Origin: JBOHNM01 sp050730675
Lineage (GTDB): Bacteria; Planctomycetota; Phycisphaerae; Phycisphaerales; UBA1924
Assembly: GCA_050730675.1 (NCBI GenBank)
Contig: JBOHNM010000011.1
Span: 1-46,854, forward strand
Direction: 5' to 3'
Length of the DNA: 46,854 bases
Part shown: piece by piece, positions 14,751 to 23,488 of the stretch
Position numbering within the stretch: the stretch's first letter is position 1
Layout of the letters: each line of letters starts with the position of its first letter
Program-made: the position numbers and the translations under genes
The notes under the pieces: model-generated
The model's input: the letters and a program-made list of their open reading frames with translations, nothing else
What the model was told of the DNA's origin: nothing
Database searches by the model: none

Positions 14751-15470
14751 ATGACCCTGAACCGTTCGATCCTGACCGTTGTGCTCGCCCTCACCCTCGG
14801 TCTCGCGACCATCGCTCGCGGCCAGACGCCGTTCCATGATGCCGCGTACGGGTTCTCGCTGACGCTGCCGAAGGGGTGGAGCGTGGCGCCGCCGGAGGTG
14901 ACGTCCGCGGCGGAGCAGTTCGCTTCGCAGAACACGCCGAACAAGAAGTTCCGGTACTTCGGGTCGCTGATGAAGATTGGGACAGCGGACGAGCCCGAGG
15001 GGCTGATCGTGCTGCAGCACACGCCGGAGAACATGTCGAAGGTGTCGCTGAAGGACTTTGAGCGCGAGTTCAAGAAGATGAACGCCGCGGAGCTGACGAA
15101 GAAGGTGGGCGAGAAGTCCGGCGGGACGCAGGGGTTCGGGATCGACGGGATCAGCGTGGACATGTCGCGGCCGCGCTGCACGATGACGGGGATGGTCTCG
15201 ACCGACGACGGGCCGCAGAAGGTGCTGATGGTGGTCTACCCGTGCCCGACCGGGTTCATCCAGCTCAACTGCTACTGGGACCCCAAGGACGACTCAAAGA
15301 TGCGCCCGGAGATGGACGCGATCGCCAACACGTTCGCGTTCGACGCGGGGCGCGAATGGGTTCCTTCAACATCCAGCGGCAGCGCGTACAGCTACGGGCG
15401 AACGGGCGGGGTGATCGGCCTCGGCGTTGTGCTGCTGGTTTGGATCGGGCGGAAGGTGGCGGGGAAGTGA
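14751..15470 (+). CDS. Exported PsbP/DcrB-like protein with C-terminal anchor
   Basis: A 239-residue protein with a signal peptide (residues 1-24, ending ARG before QTPFHD). A domain then starts YGFSLTLPKGW, the typical first strands of PsbP/DcrB/Mog1-fold proteins. The C-terminus has a low-complexity Ser/Gly linker and a single membrane span (GVIGLGVVLLVWIG) before a short basic end. The inferred location is the outer face of the cytoplasmic membrane. GAGCCCAGAG before the ATG at 14751 is an acceptable ribosome binding site; the upstream extension to 14610 would mask the signal peptide. Specific function is unknown. Confidence 0.65.
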   Translation: MTLNRSILTVVLALTLGLATIARGQTPFHDAAYGFSLTLPKGWSVAPPEVTSAAEQFASQNTPNKKFRYFGSLMKIGTADEPEGLIVLQHTPENMSKVSLKDFEREFKKMNAAELTKKVGEKSGGTQGFGIDGISVDMSRPRCTMTGMVSTDDGPQKVLMVVYPCPTGFIQLNCYWDPKDDSKMRPEMDAIANTFAFDAGREWVPSTSSGSAYSYGRTGGVIGLGVVLLVWIGRKVAGK

Positions 15471-15497
15471 GGATGCCGCAGGATGGGCGTTTTTTTA

Positions 15498-15546
15498 GCC
15501 TGCTTCAGCAGGCTTGCTCGCTTGTAGGCCACCGCTTCAGCGGTGG
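15498..15546. repeat. REP-type hairpin pair, left outer
   Basis: Two palindromes, GCCTGCTTCAGCAGGC (15498-15513) and CCACCGCTTCAGCGGTGG (15529-15546), are joined by a spacer containing TTGCTCGCTTGTAGG. The whole block is the approximate reverse complement of 16178-16227 on the other side of the transposase gene. Confidence 0.75.
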
Positions 15547-15588
15547 TCAGCGGGGTTGCCTGTCGTCTCCTGTGTTCTTTGCATTCTC

Positions 15589-15640
15589 AGCCCGTTTCAA
15601 CGGGCTTAAGTCAAGGCCGCCTTCAGGCATCGAGCCTGAA
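15589..15640. repeat. REP-type hairpins, left inner
   Basis: AGCCCGTTTCAACGGGCT (15589-15606) is an exact inverted copy of 16117-16134. Next to it, TTCAGGC and GCCTGAA form a palindrome at 15622-15640. The block ends just before the transposase promoter. Confidence 0.75.
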
Positions 15641-15647
15641 CAATCGG

Positions 15648-15653
15648 TATAAT
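15648..15653 (+). promoter_or_regulatory. Consensus -10 box 6 nt before the RAYT gene
   Basis: A perfect TATAAT is followed by TGTGCC and the ATG at 15660. It has no Shine-Dalgarno sequence, so a leaderless mRNA is likely. The expected -35 position falls inside the REP hairpin. Confidence 0.5.
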
Positions 15654-15659
15654 TGTGCC

Positions 15660-16126
15660 ATGCCGCGCAACGTCTATTGGGAACTTTACTATCACCTGGT
15701 CTGGCGGACCAAGGACAGTGCGCCGCTCCTGACGCCCAAGGTTGAGCCGCTTGCCCACAAGTACCTCACTCATCGTGTGCTCGAGACACCGGAGGCCATC
15801 GTTCACGCCGTTGGCGGAATTGAGGACCACATCCACATAGCCGTGAGCCTGCCGCCGACGATCGAGATCGCCAAGTGGATCGGCGACCTCAAGGGCGCAA
15901 CTGCGCACCAGATCAACCATGGTCCGTGCGGGGTCGGCGCTCTGGCTTGGCAGACGGGCTACGGCGTTGTTTCATTCGGCAGGCGGGATTTGTCTCTTGG
16001 GTGATTGACTATGTGCGGCGTCAGCACGAGCACCATGCCGCCGGCCGTGCCGAGGATCGGTTGGAACGTATCACGCATTTCGAAGCGCAATCGCCTGAAG
16101 GCGGGCCCACATCAGAAGCCCGTTGA
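15660..16126 (+). pseudogene. IS200/REP-associated tyrosine transposase (RAYT), frameshifted
   Basis: A Y1-type HUH transposase of the small subgroup beginning MPRNVYWELYYHLVWRTKD. The HUH metal motif is DHIHIAV (about residues 58-64 of the product). The frame stops at 16004, but the next frame continues as SWVIDYVRRQHEHHA to 16126; it contains the YxxxQ motif with the catalytic tyrosine. Deleting one TC from TCTCT at 15993-15997 restores a single reading frame of about 155 codons, so the lesion is a 2-bp gain. The truncated product keeps the HUH pair but lacks the tyrosine and should be inactive. The gene is symmetrically flanked by REP-type hairpins, as expected for RAYTs, which are thought to mobilise REP sequences. 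A sequencing error cannot be excluded. Confidence 0.8.
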
Positions 16127-16134
16127 AACGGGCT
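16092..16134. repeat. REP-type hairpins, right inner
   Basis: CGCCTGAAGGCG (16092-16103) overlaps the 3' end of the transposase frame, and AGCCCGTTGAAACGGGCT (16117-16134) is the exact reverse complement of 15589-15606. Confidence 0.75.
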
Positions 16135-16177
16135 GATCAAAATAGCGGGCACAATACATGGTGCGATGGCCTGTTTA

Positions 16178-16227
16178 CCACGCCTGAGGGCGTGGCCTAA
16201 TAGCGAGCAAGCCCGCTGAAGCGGGCT
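16178..16227. repeat. REP-type hairpin pair, right outer
   Basis: CCACGCCTGAGGGCGTGG (16178-16195) and AGCCCGCTGAAGCGGGCT (16210-16227) mirror the left outer pair, including the spacer AGCGAGCAAG. The mirrored halves give the locus an IS-like inverted organisation of about 730 bp. Confidence 0.75.
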
Positions 16228-16318
16228 GGGGAGGGCGGACTGACCCACTGTCGACGGCCTTGGACTTCTCTTGTCCGATGTCTTCATTTTGTGCTAACGC
16301 CAGTGTCCGTGTTGAACG

Positions 16319-16356
16319 CCTTCCCCGCCTTCCTTCGTCCCTTCGCGCCTTCGTGC
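16319..16356. repeat. CCTTCGTC/CCTTCGCG word repeat
   Basis: Tandem imperfect units of CCTTC(G/C) with CGTC, GCGC and GTGC endings lie between the RAYT locus and the 3' end of hrpA. The tract has no coding potential. Confidence 0.5.
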
Positions 16357-16369
16357 AACTCCCCAAACC

Positions 16370-19300
16370 CTACACCACCCGGATCCTCCCCCACTGCTTA
16401 TCCAGCCGCGTCCCCGACACCGGCATTTTCGTGCCGAGTTCCTGCGCGAAGAGCGACACTCGCAGCTCCTCGATCATCCAGCGGTAGAGCGTCAGTTCCG
16501 GATCGGTCCCGGTCAGGCTCTTGCGCTTGTGGAGTTCGGCCATCTGCTTGTACGCCTGCCAGCGCGGCAGGACTTCGACCATCGCGCGTTCGTCCTTGGT
16601 CATGCCGGAGCCGTGGAGTTTCTGCAGGCGTGACTCCACGGCCTTGAGGTAGCGTGGGTATTCGCTGAGCCACTCCCACGGGGTGATCCGCAGGTAGTCG
16701 GGCACCAGCAGGTGGTCGAGCTGGTCGCGGATATCCGCCGCGGCCTCCTGCTGGGCGGGGAGTTTGGTGCGGTCGAGGAGGAGGAGCGTGGCCTGCGCCT
16801 GGCGCATGGTGCGGTGCATGACGCCGGCGACTTCGCGTGCCGCGGATTCGACCTTGTCCTCGCCGACCATGAGCGTGGCGCGGAACTCGGCTTCGAGGCG
16901 CATGTCCTGGGCGCTTTCGAGCTTGCCGAGGAAGGCGACCTCAGCGGTGCGGTCCATGAGCAGGCGCTTGATGTCCACCGGCGAGCCGGCGGTGGAGTAG
17001 AGCAGGGCCATCTCCTGCCAGCCGGGCATGCGGCGGACCTCGGCGTCGAGCTGGTCGCGGTGCTCGAGGGTGATGAGGCGGAGGACGCCGCGCTGGTGGG
17101 CGTCGCGGGCGGCCTCGGCGGTGGGCATCAGGCGCAGGGCGGCGTGCGTCACCTCGTCCACCAGCGCCGGGTATGCCACGACCTTGAGCCCACCCGCTCG
17201 CACCTTCCGCCCCTCGTGGACCATCTCGGTCGGTGAGACCTCGATCTGGCGCTCCAGGTCGCCGAAGTCCCACTTCATCACCTTGGCGCGGTTGTGGACG
17301 GGGTCGGGGAGCTTCGCCAGCGACTGCACGAGCGTGCCGGCGAGTTCGCGCCGGAGTTCGTAGACGTCGCGCCCCATCGCGAGCGTGGCGCCGCCGGCAT
17401 CGACGACGCGGTAATTGAGCATGAGATGCCGCGGTACGGGCTCGGAGCGGAGAAGGGCGACGGGGATCAGCTGGTCGCCGATCTCGGCGAGGGCCTTGCT
17501 CAGCGCGATGAGAAGAGGCTCGCCCAAGTACTTGGCCCGCATGATCGCCGCGGCTTCGTCGGAGGCCTGCGTCGCGGGGACGAAGACGGTGCGGAGGTTT
17601 TTGGGCAGGCCGCGGATGAGCACCTCGACCTTCTCGACGAGCAGGCCGGGGACGAGCCAGTCGCCGCGGTCGGGCTCGATGCGCGTGAGGGCCTCGAGGG
17701 GGACGATGGCGGTGACGCCGTCCAGTTCTGTGCCGGGCTCGGAGTGGTAGACGAGCTCGCAACTGACGCCGCCGAGGTCGAGTTCATCGGGGAAGAGGGC
17801 GATGAGGTTCTCGATGCCGGGGATGGCGGTGTTGAGGACATCGCCGCGGGACATGAAGAGGAGCTTGGGTTTGGCTTTCTCGGCATCGTGGCGCCATCGC
17901 TCGAAGGCCTGGCCGCTGTAGACATCGGGCGGGACCTTGTCGTCGAAGAAGGCGGAGCGGGCGGCGACATCGAGGAGGAGGTCGGAGCGGCGGAGCTTGG
18001 TCTCCATTTCCTTGACGTGCTCGACGAGCTCGGCGTTGTGGCGAGCGAAGTCGCCCTTGGTGGGGAGGTCGCCCTCGGTCAGGGCGTGGCGGATAAAGAG
18101 GTCGCGCGCGGTGACAGGGTCGATGGGCCCGAAGTGGACGCGGCGTTTGGCGACCAGTTCGAGGCCGAAGAGGGTGACCTTCTCGAAGGCCAGGACGCGT
18201 TGCGAGCGCGAGTCCCAGTGCGGGTCGCTGTAGGAACGCTTGAGGAGGTGCGCGCCCAGGTGCTCGGCCCAGGCGGGGTCGATCTTGGCGACGGTGCGGG
18301 CGTAGAGCTTGGTGGTGCGGACGAGCTCGGCCGCGACGACCCACTTGGGCTTTTCCTTGAAGACGCCCGAGCCGGGGAAGAGGAAGAACTTGTTGTCGCG
18401 GGCGCCCTTGTACTCGAACTGCTCGCCCTTGGTGCCGATGTTGCTGAGCAGGCCGGTGAGGACGGCGCGGTGGATCTGCTCGTAGCTGCCGATCTTCTCG
18501 TGCTCGTGTGCGCCGAGGTCCAGCACCATCTCGCGGAGCTGGCGGTGGACTTCTTCCCATTCTCGCAGGCGGACGAAGCTGAGGAAGTGGTCGCGGGCCC
18601 AGCGGCGGAGCTTGCTCGCCGAAAGCTCACGGCTGTGCTTGCGCCAGAAGGCCCAGAGCTTGAGGTAGCTGATGAAATCGGAGTCGGGGTCGCGGAAACG
18701 CTCGTGGGCAGTATCGGCTTCGGCCTGCTTCTCCATGGGGCGTTCGCGCGGGTCCTGGATCGCAAGCGCCGAGGCGATGACGAGCGCCTCGCGCAGACAG
18801 GCCTCGTCGCGCCCGGCGAGGACGATGCGGGCGATCCGCGGGTCCATCGGCAGGCGGGCCATCTCGCGGCCCGTTTTCGTGAGCTCCCCCCCACTTCCCC
18901 CACTCGTCTCGTCGATCGCGCCGAGCTCGATCAGCGTGTCGTAGCCGTCCTGGATCATCCGGTTGTCGGGCGGATCGACGAAGGGAAACTCGCGGGGGTC
19001 GCCGAGCTTGAGGGCCTTCATCTGCAGGATGACGCTGGCGAGGTTGGTGCGGAGGATCTCCGGCTGGGTGAACTTCTCGCGCTTGGAAAAGTCCTCCTCG
19101 GAATAGAGGCGGATGCAGACGCCGGGGCCGAGGCGGCCGCAGCGGCCCTTGCGCTGCTCGGCGGAGGCCTGGCTGATGGGTTCGATGGGAAGGCGCTGCA
19201 CCTTGGTCCGCGGCGAATAGCGGCTGATTCGGGCCATGCCGGCGTCGATGACGTAGCGGATGCCGGGGACGGTGACGCTGGTTTCGGCGACGTTGGTGGA

Positions 19301-20359
19301 GAGGACGATGCGCGTGCCGCCGTGGGGCTGAAAGACCTTCATCTGCTCGGCCGCCGTGAGCCGGGCGAAGAGCGGGACCAGCTCGGTGTCGCGGTTGCGC
19401 CCCCAGCCGGCTTCGGCGAGCAGCTCGGCGGTCTCGCGGATCTCGCGCTCGCCGGGGAGAAAGACCAGGATGTCGCCGGGGCCGTAGCTGGTCAGCTCGG
19501 TGATCGACGACACAATCGCGTGCTCGTAGCGGTCCTCGGCCTCGTCCTCGTCGTGGGCTTCATACGGCCGATAGACGACCTCGACCGGGTACGTGCGGCC
19601 GGAGACATTGACGATGGGACAGTTGTTGAAGTGGGCGCTGAGCCGCTCGGGGTCGATCGTCGCGCTGGTGATGATGATCTTGAGGTCGCGGCGCTTGGGC
19701 AGGAGCTGGCGGAGGTAGCCGAGGAGGAAGTCGATGTTGAGCGAGCGCTCGTGGGCCTCGTCGATGATGATCGTGTCGTACTGCTCCAGCAGGCGGTCGC
19801 TCTGCGTCTCGGCGAGCAGGATGCCGTCGGTCATCAGCTTGATCATCGTCCCCGGGCCGGTCTGGTCGCCGAAGCGGACCTTGAAGCCCACGGGCGAGTC
19901 GGGCTTGCCCATCGGCACGCCGAGTTCATCCGCCACGCGCTGGGCGACGCCGCGGGCAGCGATACGCCGCGGCTGGGTGTGACCGATGAGCCCGCCAATG
20001 CCGCGGCCGAGGGTGAGGCAGAGCTTGGGGAGCTGCGTGCTCTTGCCGCTGCCGGTCTCGCCGCAGACGACGACGACCTGGTGGGCCTTGATCGCCGCGG
20101 CGATCTCGTCGCGACGCTGGCTGATGGGGAGGTCTTCGGGGAACTCGACGCCGGGGAGGGAATCGAGCCGGGCGAGACGCCGGTCGGCGGACTTCTTGAT
20201 GGACTCGAGGAGGGGCCGCACGATCTGGGCCGGGGGCGGGCCGAGTTCACGGGCCTTGCGCTCGATGCCGTCGAGGCGGCGGTGGAGGATCCGCTGGTCG
20301 GCGAGCATGCAGCGCTCGACGAGTTGCCGGAGCTTCGGGATGGTGTCGGTGGCGCTCAC
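16370..20359 (-). CDS. hrpA: ATP-dependent RNA helicase HrpA (DEAH box)
   Basis: A 1329-residue DEAH/RHA helicase, the usual length for bacterial HrpA. Walker A GETGSGKST is at residues 100-108, and DEAH (IIIDEAHERS) at 200-203. SATI is the motif III region. Further on come STNVAETSVTVPG (motif V) and QRKGRCGRLGPG (motif VI), then the helicase-associated and OB-like domains and the long C-terminal HrpA-specific (DUF3418-type) region. HrpA unwinds RNA; in E. coli it acts in mRNA processing and, as I recall, in rescuing stalled ribosomes. The start is GTG at 20359; no strong ribosome binding site is seen. tRNA-Asp lies just upstream on the same strand, separated by a terminator-like hairpin. 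Confidence 0.95.
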   Translation of the reverse strand: MSATDTIPKLRQLVERCMLADQRILHRRLDGIERKARELGPPPAQIVRPLLESIKKSADRRLARLDSLPGVEFPEDLPISQRRDEIAAAIKAHQVVVVCGETGSGKSTQLPKLCLTLGRGIGGLIGHTQPRRIAARGVAQRVADELGVPMGKPDSPVGFKVRFGDQTGPGTMIKLMTDGILLAETQSDRLLEQYDTIIIDEAHERSLNIDFLLGYLRQLLPKRRDLKIIITSATIDPERLSAHFNNCPIVNVSGRTYPVEVVYRPYEAHDEDEAEDRYEHAIVSSITELTSYGPGDILVFLPGEREIRETAELLAEAGWGRNRDTELVPLFARLTAAEQMKVFQPHGGTRIVLSTNVAETSVTVPGIRYVIDAGMARISRYSPRTKVQRLPIEPISQASAEQRKGRCGRLGPGVCIRLYSEEDFSKREKFTQPEILRTNLASVILQMKALKLGDPREFPFVDPPDNRMIQDGYDTLIELGAIDETSGGSGGELTKTGREMARLPMDPRIARIVLAGRDEACLREALVIASALAIQDPRERPMEKQAEADTAHERFRDPDSDFISYLKLWAFWRKHSRELSASKLRRWARDHFLSFVRLREWEEVHRQLREMVLDLGAHEHEKIGSYEQIHRAVLTGLLSNIGTKGEQFEYKGARDNKFFLFPGSGVFKEKPKWVVAAELVRTTKLYARTVAKIDPAWAEHLGAHLLKRSYSDPHWDSRSQRVLAFEKVTLFGLELVAKRRVHFGPIDPVTARDLFIRHALTEGDLPTKGDFARHNAELVEHVKEMETKLRRSDLLLDVAARSAFFDDKVPPDVYSGQAFERWRHDAEKAKPKLLFMSRGDVLNTAIPGIENLIALFPDELDLGGVSCELVYHSEPGTELDGVTAIVPLEALTRIEPDRGDWLVPGLLVEKVEVLIRGLPKNLRTVFVPATQASDEAAAIMRAKYLGEPLLIALSKALAEIGDQLIPVALLRSEPVPRHLMLNYRVVDAGGATLAMGRDVYELRRELAGTLVQSLAKLPDPVHNRAKVMKWDFGDLERQIEVSPTEMVHEGRKVRAGGLKVVAYPALVDEVTHAALRLMPTAEAARDAHQRGVLRLITLEHRDQLDAEVRRMPGWQEMALLYSTAGSPVDIKRLLMDRTAEVAFLGKLESAQDMRLEAEFRATLMVGEDKVESAAREVAGVMHRTMRQAQATLLLLDRTKLPAQQEAAADIRDQLDHLLVPDYLRITPWEWLSEYPRYLKAVESRLQKLHGSGMTKDERAMVEVLPRWQAYKQMAELHKRKSLTGTDPELTLYRWMIEELRVSLFAQELGTKMPVSGTRLDKQWGRIRVV

Positions 20360-20377
20360 GGGCGGCCTGGAAACACA

Positions 20378-20406
20378 ACGACCCGCCGGGCCATCCAGCG
20401 GGTCGT
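20378..20406 (-). terminator. Terminator-like hairpin between tRNA-Asp and hrpA
   Basis: ACGACCCGC and GCGGGTCGT form a nine-base stem immediately after the tRNA. On the minus strand it is followed by TGTGTTT, a weak U-rich tract. Confidence 0.5.
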
Positions 20407-20412
20407 GAGAAA

Positions 20413-20486
20413 CGAGGTGGACGGGACTTGAACCCGTAACCCCCGGCTTGACAAGCCGGTGCTCTAACCAATTGAGCTACCACCCC
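20413..20486 (-). tRNA. tRNA-Asp (GUC)
   Basis: On the minus strand the molecule begins GGGGTGGTAGCTCAATTGG and ends with a TTCAAGTCC T-loop, the 3' acceptor strand CCACCTC and discriminator G. The acceptor stem pairs with one G-U. The D arm has AGCTCAATTGGTTAGAGC. The anticodon arm is CCGGCTTGTCAAGCCGG, giving anticodon GUC. The 74-nt length and G73 discriminator fit tRNA-Asp. CCA is not encoded. Confidence 0.95.
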
Positions 20487-20560
20487 TGACCGGCGACAGG
20501 TCGCCGCCCCGCCGGGAGGGGCCCGGGAGGGAGAGAAATTTAGTCACCGCCCGCCCAAGG

Positions 20561-20956
20561 TCAAGTGGCGGGGCTGGGTGGGGCGTCCGGGGCGGTCTTG
20601 GTGCCGCATTCGGGGCACTTTGAGCCCGGTGGGAGCCCGGAGCAGTCGTAGCCGCACTTTGGACAGGCGGCGGTGCAATACAACCCGCGGGCGAGGAGCC
20701 GTGCGAGCAGGCGGCCGCTGCAGACGAGATAGACGCCGACGAAGAACTGAAGGGTGTAGGGCCAGTTGTCGTACAAGGTGACGCAGTGAAAGAAGGTCTC
20801 GATGAGTTCACCGAGCTTGACACCCGAGTTGGCGCGGTAGGCGACGACCTCGCTACAGAAGCCAGTGAACCAGTCCTGCCAGTGCGGAATGAGCGTGGCG
20901 ATGGCCACGACTCCGATCAGTCTGGCGAGGATCGTGGTCACGGCATTGACCGACAT
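20561..20956 (-). CDS. Membrane protein with C-terminal CGYD-type zinc ribbon
   Basis: A 131-residue protein with membrane spans near residues 10-25 and 68-88 and the C-terminal zinc ribbon CPKCGYDCSGL then CPECG, followed by a short Pro/Ala tail. It is the third member of this architecture in the window. TTGGAGCAACAG before the ATG at 20956 provides a ribosome binding site; a longer in-frame start at 21103 is rejected because it runs through the end of the SPOR-domain gene. It lies 13 bases downstream of that gene and is probably cotranscribed. Function is unknown. Confidence 0.6.
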   Translation of the reverse strand: MSVNAVTTILARLIGVVAIATLIPHWQDWFTGFCSEVVAYRANSGVKLGELIETFFHCVTLYDNWPYTLQFFVGVYLVCSGRLLARLLARGLYCTAACPKCGYDCSGLPPGSKCPECGTKTAPDAPPSPAT

Positions 20957-20969
20957 CTGTTGCTCCAAA

Positions 20970-21725
20970 TCAGTTCCGCACGGCGATGACGGCGGACGTG
21001 CTGGCGCCCATACGTTTCTGAGCGGCGACGGCCTCTGGTCGCGTGGAGAACTTGCCGGCGCGGACGGCCCAGACGGGCTTGCCGAGGGCATCCACGGCGG
21101 CATCCACGCGGGTATTTTGGCCGGCGAGGGCGGCAGTCTTCTGCTGAGCGCCCGCGACCTGCTGGGCTTTCACCCGGTCGCGGAAGGCACCGAACTGGAC
21201 GGCAAAGGGGCCCTTGATCCGCGCGTCGATCGTCTGGCGGACGGCGGCGGTCTGGGCTTCCTTGGTGGCCGCGGCGTATTGAGTCGTGGCCTGGCTGGTC
21301 AGGCCGGCCTGCGAGAGGCAGTCACCGGCGAGCACGGAGCAGCGGGCGGCATCATCGCCGGAGAGTTGCTTGGCCGCGGACTGGAAATGGGTCGAGGCGA
21401 CAAGCCACTGACGGCGCTGGTAGGCGAGCATACCGAGGGTGGCGTTGGCCTTGCCGGAGATTGAGTCGTCTGGGTTGGTGGTGAGGGGCGTGAGCCAGCG
21501 GATAGCGTCGGAATCGCGATCGGCGGCTTCGGCGGCCATGCCGGCGACAAGGGCGGCGCGATCGTGGGCGGGGCCGGTGGGCTGCGCCGTGGCGGCAGCG
21601 GAGGCTTCCTGGTAGGCCTCGTCGTATTTCTGGAGGCGGTAGGACTCGGCGTAGTCGTTGCCGTTCTGCGAGCAGGCGGCGAGTGCGAGCAGCGGCGTGA
21701 GGACGAGGAGGTGGATCAATCGCAC
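20970..21725 (-). CDS. SPOR-domain lipoprotein with TPR-like helices
   Basis: A 251-residue lipoprotein. The signal sequence ends LLALAAC, and Cys18 is the lipidation site. Residues about 25-165 are Ala/Gln-rich helices with a TPR-like rhythm (AYQEASAAATAQPTG and HFQSAAKQLSGDDA). Residues about 175-250 form a SPOR domain (FAVQFGAFRDRVKAQQVA, then VWAVRAGKFSTRPEAV), which in other bacteria binds denuded septal peptidoglycan glycans. Many planctomycetes divide without FtsZ, so a septal role should not be assumed. The GTG at 21725 is preceded by GCGGAGAACC. The gene is divergent from the acyl-CoA ligase gene. Confidence 0.75.
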   Translation of the reverse strand: MRLIHLLVLTPLLALAACSQNGNDYAESYRLQKYDEAYQEASAAATAQPTGPAHDRAALVAGMAAEAADRDSDAIRWLTPLTTNPDDSISGKANATLGMLAYQRRQWLVASTHFQSAAKQLSGDDAARCSVLAGDCLSQAGLTSQATTQYAAATKEAQTAAVRQTIDARIKGPFAVQFGAFRDRVKAQQVAGAQQKTAALAGQNTRVDAAVDALGKPVWAVRAGKFSTRPEAVAAQKRMGASTSAVIAVRN

Positions 21726-21837
21726 GGCGGTTCTCCGCTTGGCCCGCGGCGGACGCACTGATCGCGCCCGTTGAGCGTTTGCGGTATCCTGCATCGGCCC
21801 GGCCCCACCGAAGGCCCCAACAAACGAGGTTCCCCGC

Positions 21838-23301
21838 TTGAGCATCCATTGGCCGATCATCCGCCGCTGCCTCGCCTGCCCCTGGGCCGTCGCCTGCGTG
21901 GACGACTACCGCACATACCGGCGGTTCTCGATCCTGGTGGCGGCGCTGCTGATGGCCGACGAGATCGACCGGCGCTGCAAGACCAAGACGGTGGGCGTGA
22001 TGACCCCGACGGGCGGCATGTTCCCGATCGCGGCCCTGGCGGGGTGGATGACCGGGCGGACGGTGGTGCCGCTGAACTACCTGCTGAAGGAAGATGAACT
22101 GCAGTACGTGATCGACGACTGCGGGTGCGACACGATCGTGACGGTGCAGGGGATGCTCGACTTCATGGGGTTCAAGCCCAGGGTCGCCAACCTGATCCGC
22201 TTCGAGGATGTGGACTTCAAGTCGTTCCCGGAACCGCGGGTGCCAGCGGTGAACACCGACGAGGACCTGGGGGTGCTGCTCTACACCAGCGGGACCAGCG
22301 GCAAACCCAAGGGTGTGATGCTCTCGCACGGGAACATCTGCGCCAACATCCGCCAGTGCAAGAACTGGATCGATATTCCCCGCGACGGGGTTTTCCTGGG
22401 CGTGTTGCCGCAGTTCCACTCCTTCGGCATGACGGTGCTGACGCTGCTTCCGCTGACGGTGGGGTGCAAGGCGGTGTACACGGCGCGGTTTGTGCCCAAC
22501 AAGATCGTGCGGCTGATCCGGGACCACAAGGCGAACTTCTTCATCGGCATCCCGTCGATGTTCAACGCGCTGATGATGGTCAAGAGCGCGACGCCGGAGG
22601 ACATGGCTTCGCTGCGGGTCGTCGTGTCGGGCGGCGAGCCGCTGCCGGAGGTTGTTTCCAAACGGTTCAAGGAGCGATTCGGAGTCACGCTCGCCGAAGG
22701 GTACGGCCTGACCGAGACGTCGCCGGCAACGAACTGGTGCCGCCCGCAGGAATACAAGCCGCACTCGGTGGGGCGCCCGATTCCCGAGGTTGTGGAGCGG
22801 ATCGTGGACATCGAGACGGGGCGCGACCTGGGGCCCGGCCTCGACGGCGAGGTTCGAATCAAGGGCCCGAACCTGATGCAGGGGTACTACAAGCTCCCTG
22901 AAGCGACGGCCGCGGCGATCGATCAGGACGGGTTCCTGCGCACGGGCGACATCGGCCGGATGGACGCCGACGGGCACCTGTACATCACGGGCCGTCTCAA
23001 GGAGATGCTCATCATCGGCGGCGAGAACGTCTTCCCGCGCGAGATCGAAGAAGTGCTCAACGCCCACCCGACGGTGAAGGACTCGGGCGTGGTGGGGCGC
23101 GTCGATCCGGTCCGCGGCGAGTTGCCGGTGGCGTTTGTGGAACTCAAGGACGGCGAGAAGTTCGACGAGCAGACGCTCATCACCTGGTGCCGCGGGCACC
23201 TGGCGGGGTACAAGCTGCCGGCAGAAGTGAAGCACCTGGAGGCGCTGCCGCGCAACCCGACGGGGAAGGTGATGCGGCGGGAACTGAAGAAGCTGGTGTG
23301 A
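21838..23301 (+). CDS. AMP-forming acyl-CoA synthetase
   Basis: A 487-residue adenylating enzyme that would activate a carboxylic acid to its acyl-AMP and then its CoA thioester. The phosphate loop YTSGTSGKPKG is at 149-159, GYGLTETSP is the A5 motif, GFLRTGDIGRMDADG is A7, GRLKEMLIIGGENVFP is A8, and PTGKVMRRELKKL carries the catalytic C-terminal lysine. It is at the short end for fatty-acyl-CoA ligases because the N-terminal region is reduced. The start is assigned to TTG at 21838, which places the first conserved helix close to the N-terminus. TATCCT near 21784 is a possible -10 in the 112-base divergent intergenic region. Substrate cannot be deduced; a medium- or long-chain fatty acid is most likely. 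Confidence 0.85.
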   Translation: MSIHWPIIRRCLACPWAVACVDDYRTYRRFSILVAALLMADEIDRRCKTKTVGVMTPTGGMFPIAALAGWMTGRTVVPLNYLLKEDELQYVIDDCGCDTIVTVQGMLDFMGFKPRVANLIRFEDVDFKSFPEPRVPAVNTDEDLGVLLYTSGTSGKPKGVMLSHGNICANIRQCKNWIDIPRDGVFLGVLPQFHSFGMTVLTLLPLTVGCKAVYTARFVPNKIVRLIRDHKANFFIGIPSMFNALMMVKSATPEDMASLRVVVSGGEPLPEVVSKRFKERFGVTLAEGYGLTETSPATNWCRPQEYKPHSVGRPIPEVVERIVDIETGRDLGPGLDGEVRIKGPNLMQGYYKLPEATAAAIDQDGFLRTGDIGRMDADGHLYITGRLKEMLIIGGENVFPREIEEVLNAHPTVKDSGVVGRVDPVRGELPVAFVELKDGEKFDEQTLITWCRGHLAGYKLPAEVKHLEALPRNPTGKVMRRELKKLV

Positions 23302-23488
23302 GGGGAAAGGTCGTTGGTCATTCGTGCTTAGCTGTTCGTCAGACAGGCGCCTGCTCACGGGTGTTCTTTGCACCCATCCCGTGAAAACCACGGAACTTGT
23401 GGACTTTGTCGATCTTTGCAACCGCCTCCGAACCCGCGGCGGATCGGCAGTGGGTGTTTCGTTTCGTTCTCGTGGCGGGTTCAATCCA

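Noticed and set aside
16002..16126. Separate small gene downstream of the RAYT stop
   Set aside because: It is the continuation of the same transposase in another frame (YxxxQ motif), not an independent gene.
15498..16227. CRISPR array
   Set aside because: The repeats are palindromic hairpins of different sequence in mirrored orientation, with no regular spacers and no cas genes.
17294..20431. 1045-codon plus-strand frame opposite hrpA
   Set aside because: Mirror of the hrpA codon pattern (Glu/Gly/Asp/Val-rich), no motifs, and overlaps tRNA-Asp.
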